A stretch of DNA of 64,000 bases from NCBI GenBank assembly GCA_001600355.1, contig BCJU01000002.1, positions 1,240,001-1,304,000 on the forward strand. Direction: 5' to 3'. This stretch comes from Meira nashicola (taxonomy: Eukaryota > Basidiomycota > Exobasidiomycetes > Exobasidiales > Brachybasidiaceae). Below the pieces are notes generated by a model. That model had not been told where the DNA came from. It saw only the letters and a list, made by a program, of their open reading frames with translations, and made no database searches. Positions within the stretch are counted from its first letter, which is position 1. Each line of letters starts with the position of its first letter. Below are positions 58,950-64,000 of the stretch, piece by piece. The translations under genes and the position numbers were made by a program.

Positions 58950-60011
58950 CTACCTCCGAGCCACTTCCACAATCAAAATTGCAGTTCGATTGTTCTTTTG
59001 CCATACCACATCACCTCTCCTACGTGGAAAGTAGGATAACTTTTTCGCCTCGGATGGTTGTGCACTTTCCTCTGCTAGTACGTTTGCTGCATTTGACCAA
59101 TCGCAAAGGTATTTTTCCAATTCATTCAAGAATGCTAATTTTCCTTCTTCATCTATCGCTGAACCTTTACCTTTCTTGGAAGCGATTGTGATTGTACATG
59201 AAGCTCCACCACCACGCTTGATCATATTTGCCCTTATCGGTTGTAATTTATGTTGAATATCATGAGTTGTTGATTGCCAAGAAAGAACGACATTTTTATG
59301 AAGTGTTGTTGCAGACTTTACTGATGTACCTCCTGAACTAGATTCTTCCCCCGTTTCTCCTTGCTTTTGCTTTCTTGCCAATCGTATCTTTTCATATTCC
59401 ACTTTTTTATCAATCAATTTTACGATTGGTAAATCATCCAACGTCATCACCCTCTGCGGCTCTTCTCTGACTGGATCTGGTTTTCTTGTTGAGACTTCAT
59501 TTTCCTTTGAATTTGCAGATCTTTTATGACTCTTCCAACCTCTTGTAGATTGTCCGGACTTTTCCTCTTCTTCTTCTTCTTTTGCAATCGATGGCTTTGG
59601 TGTAGGCTCAATGAATTTACCCGGTGATACCTGCTGCAATGTAAAACGAGTTCGATCGATGGAAGCGAGTAATTCGGTAGTATTGAATGGTCCTGGCATT
59701 AATTCATTCGTTTGTGGATCAACTAATCTAACCCTTCTTGCTCTTATATTTTCATCCCGAATCACTCTTCCTGCATCGGATTTTTGAACTGTTTTTTGTA
59801 GCCTTACGATCGGAGTCAGATGTATTCGTCTAATACATGATGATGATGAACTCGAACTTAATCTTTGAATTCCATTTGTATCCCTCGCTAGTATACCGAT
59901 CGCATTATTGAAGTTATGAGACATGCTGAAAATGCTACTCGGATGAAGGTCGGGTGAAGTCTTTCTATAAAAAAAGTTAAAGAGCTGCTTTGATACTTTA
60001 GCGTACTTCAT
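58950..60011 (-). CDS. Mitochondrial translation initiation factor IF-3
   Basis: A 353-residue single-exon protein. N-terminal leader rich in Lys, Arg, Ser and Phe (KYAKVSKQLFNFFYRKTSP), suited to mitochondrial import. The IF3 N-domain opens with VIRDENIRARRVRLVDPQTN and continues to FTLQQVSPGKF and PIVKLIDKKVEYEKIRLARK. The C-domain has KNVVLSWQSTTHDIQHKLQP, IRANMIKRGGGASCTITIAS and a final helix. Acidic/Lys-rich linkers interrupt both domains, as in fungal mtIF3 (Aim23 type). It promotes dissociation of mitoribosomal subunits and start selection. The call rests on the typical N-domain opening and the beta-strand after it. Convergent with G6PD (129 bp between stops). Confidence 0.85.
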   Translation of the reverse strand: MKYAKVSKQLFNFFYRKTSPDLHPSSIFSMSHNFNNAIGILARDTNGIQRLSSSSSSSCIRRIHLTPIVRLQKTVQKSDAGRVIRDENIRARRVRLVDPQTNELMPGPFNTTELLASIDRTRFTLQQVSPGKFIEPTPKPSIAKEEEEEEKSGQSTRGWKSHKRSANSKENEVSTRKPDPVREEPQRVMTLDDLPIVKLIDKKVEYEKIRLARKQKQGETGEESSSGGTSVKSATTLHKNVVLSWQSTTHDIQHKLQPIRANMIKRGGGASCTITIASKKGKGSAIDEEGKLAFLNELEKYLCDWSNAANVLAEESAQPSEAKKLSYFPRRRGDVVWQKNNRTAILIVEVARR

Positions 60012-61127
60012 AACACATTCAATAATTCTTCTCAGTTATGTAGCTTTCTGCTTATGTATTCAGCAGGACAGCAACTTTTTTTATGCTCAAAACGCGCGTT
60101 TAAGGAAAAGTACACTTCTCCGGCTTCATGCATGTATGTAATAAGTTAGGCAAGATAAATTCCCGTATTATGTTTACATGAGACAATACAAAAACTTGTT
60201 TACCCGTTGATTTCGTGATGGTCAAAGGCTAGAGTAAGGAAAGTGTAAGCTCTGTTAATCAGCTCTTTGCAAGAATTTATAATATCTTGTCATCTAAGCC
60301 AATCATGTTTTGAGTGTTTATCAAATCATGAACATAATCGTATTATTCTAGGCGTAATAGGTGATTATGATAATTTATCCTCTGGTGTCTCTCTATTCAT
60401 ATTTTAGTGACAGTACCATACACCGGGTAAAACTGCATGTGCATTTTTTAAGCATAAGCATCAGCACGTCGGCGAAGCAAAAGCGTATCGCATCTGCTTA
60501 GACAAGCAGCATTGCAGGGTGCGCGGCGCAGGACAGAGATGTAGACTATGTACATGAACGGCGACATTTTTCAAAAATGGTACGTTAATAGGTAAAAAAA
60601 GCCTTAGGCCTAAAGCCCTAAGCGCTGCGCTACAAATCGGGCAAGGGATTTTAAGTCAATCGCTCACTCTACGTCTGATCTCTGATTTGATAAGCGTAGA
60701 AATCGAGCTTACCAAATTCCTGCATACATCTTATTTGTCAAAAAAAAGGTGGCGGCCTATGGATTTTACCTTTTGGACCTAATTCGCATATCATCATGGA
60801 GTATTGGAATACCAAACGTTTTTGTTGATCGTCAAGTTCATCATTTGCCATCATATTAAAAGACATCTTTCCATCTCGAACGCGCTTTCGACCAATTGAC
60901 CAATTGAATTGCGGAGACAGCATTGAATTGAATCGTCATCATATAGCATTGAAGGGCGATCTAAATCGACTTGACATTGGATAACACATCGATAATACAA
61001 TATTTGCAAAATAGATCATTATTACATTATATAGGGTTGCCGTTCAACCCCCCAAAACACTTGCTCGATTTTCACTTTTGAATCTCATCAATTGAGTTAA
61101 AAGAAGAAATAGAACTTGTAGGACGGA
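60012..61127. promoter_or_regulatory. Divergent upstream region of mtIF3 and RING/LON genes
   Basis: A 1116-bp region. It holds the second copy of a dispersed element (60449-60575, listed separately) and a palindromic TTAGGCCTAA near 60604. A 61-codon minus-strand frame (60923-60738) with an ATG is unconvincing as a gene. No RNA gene was found. Confidence 0.5.
60449..60575 (+). repeat. Diverged dispersed element, copy B
   Basis: It shares with 45064-45171, in the same order and orientation, the blocks TAAGCATAAGCAT, a GTCxGCGxAG-type block (GTCGGCGAAG), CATCTGCTTAGACAA, ACAGAGATGTA and ATTTTTCAAA. The spacers differ in length and sequence. Both copies lie in divergent promoter regions. Confidence 0.65.
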
Positions 61128-63698
61128 ATGACAACTACCGATGAACATGCGAACCCTACCGCCAAAGGTATTGGCGAACATTCTTTAATACAAACATCGA
61201 CCTTATCATCTGCAGCACAAGTAATGGCGGCAGATATGGACTTTCTCGACGCACCTAGGATGTCTGCTAGAACATTGGCTCTGCATTTGCTTCAATTAAC
61301 CGAATGTCCATCATGTCATCAACCTGTACGAGAACCTGTCACTTTACCCTGCGGTCATAGCTCATGCCTAGCTTGTATTATGAAAAAGATCAGACCGACG
61401 AACGACATGACCGATTCTGCAGTCTCGATGCCTAGCACATCCCATCTACCACCGCGGTTACCATTAGCAACAACGGTGGTAGCATGTCCGCTAGTCGGAT
61501 GCTCCAGAAGTGCAATTGGTAGAGGAATCGGAATATGGAAGGGACATATGGCCACATTCGGAGCCGATACTGCACAGCAAAGTCAATCAACAACTTTGGT
61601 GGCAGATGATGCAATCGATGGACCAGGTCAATTACCTCTTGATGCTTTCGTCGTCCCTACAAATCAAGATAGCTCTAGCCTGAGCGTAATTAGACCGCAA
61701 AGGAGACAATCATTTTCCACTAATTATGCCATCTCAAGATATGGCACAGAAGGACAGCATATCTCGAAAGAATCATCATTATTACGAACTGATGTAACAC
61801 TTTCAAAGGCAATCGATACCCTACGCCGTTTTGCCAATATACCCGAAATGCCAAGTCACTTCACCCATCGACAATCGCAACCTAATCTACATCGTGGCAC
61901 AGGATCGAGACGCGGTAGACGGAGAATGGGAGGAAATAGGCAGAGAACTAATACCCGATCAGCTCAAGATGATACACGTACAAAAATTGATGAAAGGTTT
62001 TTAGCTGTGATGGGCGCCAGTGAAGAAGGCGTTGACACTGGTACCGTCGGTGGTGTTTCTGCTGTAATTGAAGGATTAACAGATGAGGAAGATGAAAGAG
62101 ACGACAACGGTCAAGACGAGCTTGAGTCAGATTACGATGGGAAAGCGTATGAAGGAAGTGGTCAAACAACTATTGCTACAGATGAAGGCTTCTTTGATGA
62201 CGACGATGATGAAATTGGTGGAGCTTTTGCTCGACAAGATGAAAATCATAAACGTGACAAACGTGTCCGACGATACACTTTGCAAAAACAATCAGTCACC
62301 TACACCCAACTATCACATGGTTCTTTGGCCGAAACTATCAAAGAAGCCGAATTGGATGATGATGAAGCTTTGGAACAACCATTCTCATCTCGACAAGCGA
62401 TCTTGGATAATTTCCATACGGAAATGATGGATATAATGGAATGTCAATTGTGCTACATGTTACTCTATCAACCGCTCACGACTCCATGCGGACATACATT
62501 CTGTCGTCGATGCTTTTCGAGAAGTTTGGATCATTCAACTTCTTGTCCTCTTTGTCGGGCTGATATGCCGCCGTTTTCATTTTTCCAAGAGCATCCTTGT
62601 AGTTCAATACTTGTCAAGTTGATGAGTGCTAATATCACGCGCAAAGATAAGGAGGAAGGTGTTGTACAGGTAGAAGAAGGATCTGATGCTAATATCTGGG
62701 GTATGGCCAACATGTATCAAGAGCGTAAGCTAGCCATCGAGAATGAAGAACGCGAATCTCTATTGTCTACACCGATCTTTGTTTGTACTCTTGGTTTTCC
62801 ATTTATGCCTACGATTTTGCATATTTTCGAACCAAGGTACCGATTGATGATCAGACGTTGCCTCGAAAGTGGTCACCCAAGATTTGGAATGACGATGCAT
62901 TCTCAAGATATGTCGAGCAGTACGCCAGGCATGTCAGCTTACGGAACGATGCTGGAAATTAAGACGGTTCAAATGCTTCCAGATGGTCGTTCAATGATTG
63001 AGACAGTTGGCTCACACCGATTCCGCGTAATGGAAAAGGGTAGCTTGGATGGTTACACGGTCGGACGCATCGAAAGATTGGACGACATTTCCGCCGAAGC
63101 TGAATACGAGCTAGAACAAGCTTCTATGGGTAACTTTGACTTATGGACAGAATCTTCACCGCGAAGTTCAGATCGTGGCAATCGTAGCTCCGAAAGTGGA
63201 AATGTATCAGGATCGAGTGGTGCGACTTCTTCATCTCCATCTTCGGCTGATTCTACTTCGATGATGACATTAGCTGAAGCTCGAGAGGCACATGCTGCTT
63301 TCCAAGCTGCTATCGGTCTTGATTCTCTCAATCGTGGTAGACGGGAATCGGCGATAGGAGAACAACGTAGTCCAACAACCGTGAATGCAGCTTCAACATT
63401 CGTTCAACGTCCAACATCTGAACTAATTGGTGTTTGCAGTTCATTCATTGAAACATTGCGATCGGGATCGGCACCGTGGCTCATGACACGTTTGAATGAT
63501 ACGTATGGTCCAATGCCTGATCCTTCCAATGTGGCCGCGTTTGGTTATTGGATGGCTTTGGTGATGCCAATCGATGAACATGAAAAAGCTAAACTTCTTC
63601 CAATTAGAAGCTCTCGTTTGCGACTTTGCATTGTCGTTCATTGGATCGAACAATTACGCCAGACATGGTGGTTCAATCACGGTTGTTCGATTCAATAG
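61128..63698 (+). CDS. Double RING-finger protein with LON substrate-binding domain (LONRF-like)
   Basis: An 856-residue intronless protein. First RING-like module: Cys60, Cys63, Cys75, His77, Cys80, Cys83 (LPCGHSSCLAC), then a 36-residue insert before Cys120 and Cys125. A disordered acidic region follows. The second RING at 439-478 is complete (CQLCYMLLYQPLTTPCGHTF, CRRCF, SCPLCRADMP). The LON N-terminal-type domain (about 549 to the end) starts LLSTPIFVCTLGFPFMPTIL and HIFEPRYRLMIRR, with FRVMEKGSLDGYTVGRIERL, and is interrupted by a Ser-rich insert (about 680-715). Animal LONRF proteins with RING plus LON domains are ubiquitin ligases for damaged proteins; a ubiquitin E3 role here is inference. 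No protease domain is present. Confidence 0.9.
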   Translation: MTTTDEHANPTAKGIGEHSLIQTSTLSSAAQVMAADMDFLDAPRMSARTLALHLLQLTECPSCHQPVREPVTLPCGHSSCLACIMKKIRPTNDMTDSAVSMPSTSHLPPRLPLATTVVACPLVGCSRSAIGRGIGIWKGHMATFGADTAQQSQSTTLVADDAIDGPGQLPLDAFVVPTNQDSSSLSVIRPQRRQSFSTNYAISRYGTEGQHISKESSLLRTDVTLSKAIDTLRRFANIPEMPSHFTHRQSQPNLHRGTGSRRGRRRMGGNRQRTNTRSAQDDTRTKIDERFLAVMGASEEGVDTGTVGGVSAVIEGLTDEEDERDDNGQDELESDYDGKAYEGSGQTTIATDEGFFDDDDDEIGGAFARQDENHKRDKRVRRYTLQKQSVTYTQLSHGSLAETIKEAELDDDEALEQPFSSRQAILDNFHTEMMDIMECQLCYMLLYQPLTTPCGHTFCRRCFSRSLDHSTSCPLCRADMPPFSFFQEHPCSSILVKLMSANITRKDKEEGVVQVEEGSDANIWGMANMYQERKLAIENEERESLLSTPIFVCTLGFPFMPTILHIFEPRYRLMIRRCLESGHPRFGMTMHSQDMSSSTPGMSAYGTMLEIKTVQMLPDGRSMIETVGSHRFRVMEKGSLDGYTVGRIERLDDISAEAEYELEQASMGNFDLWTESSPRSSDRGNRSSESGNVSGSSGATSSSPSSADSTSMMTLAEAREAHAAFQAAIGLDSLNRGRRESAIGEQRSPTTVNAASTFVQRPTSELIGVCSSFIETLRSGSAPWLMTRLNDTYGPMPDPSNVAAFGYWMALVMPIDEHEKAKLLPIRSSRLRLCIVVHWIEQLRQTWWFNHGCSIQ

Positions 63699-64000
63699 GT
63701 CGTGCTTTTCTCCTCAATCATAGTTATCTTTATTTTATTTTGCTTAAGCCTGCTATCAGAGAAGCAGAGAAGTTTCTTTAATCCCATCAACTTTCTTATT
63801 CTTTTTAATGAAACCATACAAGACACATGATCGTTGCATTTGTATTATCTTTATTCTTGGAATCAAAAATCACATACAATGTCTGATATCTTTTGATTGA
63901 ATTTCTACTTCATACATCTTTAGAGCATGAAAATGTCGATAGTGAGATTGCTCACATTCATCCTCAAGGAGACAATACTAAAAGTGAAGTGCAATCATGC
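63699..64000. other. Right-end flank
   Basis: The last 302 bases follow the RING/LON stop. They are AT-rich with no open frame I can assign; they may be 3' UTR and the start of the next intergenic region. Confidence 0.5.

Noticed and set aside
60738..60923. 61-codon minus-strand frame ending IHRPPPFF
   Set aside because: No family resemblance, no convincing splice partners, and it lies in a divergent promoter; treated as chance.
1..64000. Transposons, CRISPR arrays, prophage or viral genes, rRNA or tRNA genes
   Set aside because: Looked for reverse transcriptase, transposase and integrase motifs, regularly spaced repeats, and A/B-box pairs; none found.

Overview
The window is a gene-dense piece of a fungal nuclear genome. 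It carries fungus-specific genes: AUR1 (inositol phosphorylceramide synthase), MDM34 (ERMES complex) and fungal-type GH3 and M16 enzymes. Introns are few and short (roughly 60-160 bp, GT-AG), many coding regions run over 1000 codons without interruption, and genes are tightly convergent with 65-150 bp between stops. This layout, with a large O-GlcNAc transferase gene and long low-complexity tails, fits a basidiomycete, possibly Ustilaginomycotina. That placement is inference; no rRNA or other phylogenetic marker is present. I found no tRNA, rRNA, transposon, CRISPR or organellar sequence.

Layout. 1-8.1 kb: 3' end of ELP1 (+), a cytosolic GH3 beta-glucosidase (-) and a RasGEF carrying a degenerate Ras-like domain (-). 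8.1-11.5 kb: a 3.4-kb stretch with no recognisable gene. 11.5-18.6 kb: AUR1 (+), a three-exon peroxiredoxin-like gene (+), LSM6 (+, three exons) and a CLC chloride/proton exchanger (-). 19-27.7 kb: a long-form tRNase Z that appears to be spliced to an Rpp14/Pop8-like RNase P domain (+), convergent with an O-GlcNAc transferase (-, three exons). 28.7-34.3 kb: an unrecognised disordered protein (-), a bZIP-like factor with an AT-hook (+) and a short-chain dehydrogenase (-). 35.3-38.5 kb: a class V PLP enzyme (+) and a bHLH factor (-). 40.2-45 kb: AIG2-like protein (+), COX19 (-, three exons), a mitochondrial 2-oxodicarboxylate carrier (+), a SET protein (-) and a DUF1993 protein (-). 45.4-64 kb: MDM34 (+), a BRD8-like bromodomain protein (-), an M16C metallopeptidase (+), an ankyrin protein (-), glucose-6-phosphate dehydrogenase (+), mitochondrial IF3 (-) and a double-RING/LON protein (+).

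The genes do not form one pathway. Two themes recur: tRNA/RNA metabolism (ELP1, LSM6, tRNase Z-Rpp14) and mitochondria (COX19, carrier, MDM34, mtIF3, probably the M16 protease). The standout observation is the tRNase Z-Rpp14 fusion: one predicted polypeptide joins the tRNA 3'-end endonuclease to a domain of the tRNA 5'-end processing enzyme RNase P. Joining depends on one 69-bp intron, and keeping that intron would give tRNase Z alone. Exon boundaries were inferred by reading splice signals and family alignment by eye; no transcript data or database search was available.
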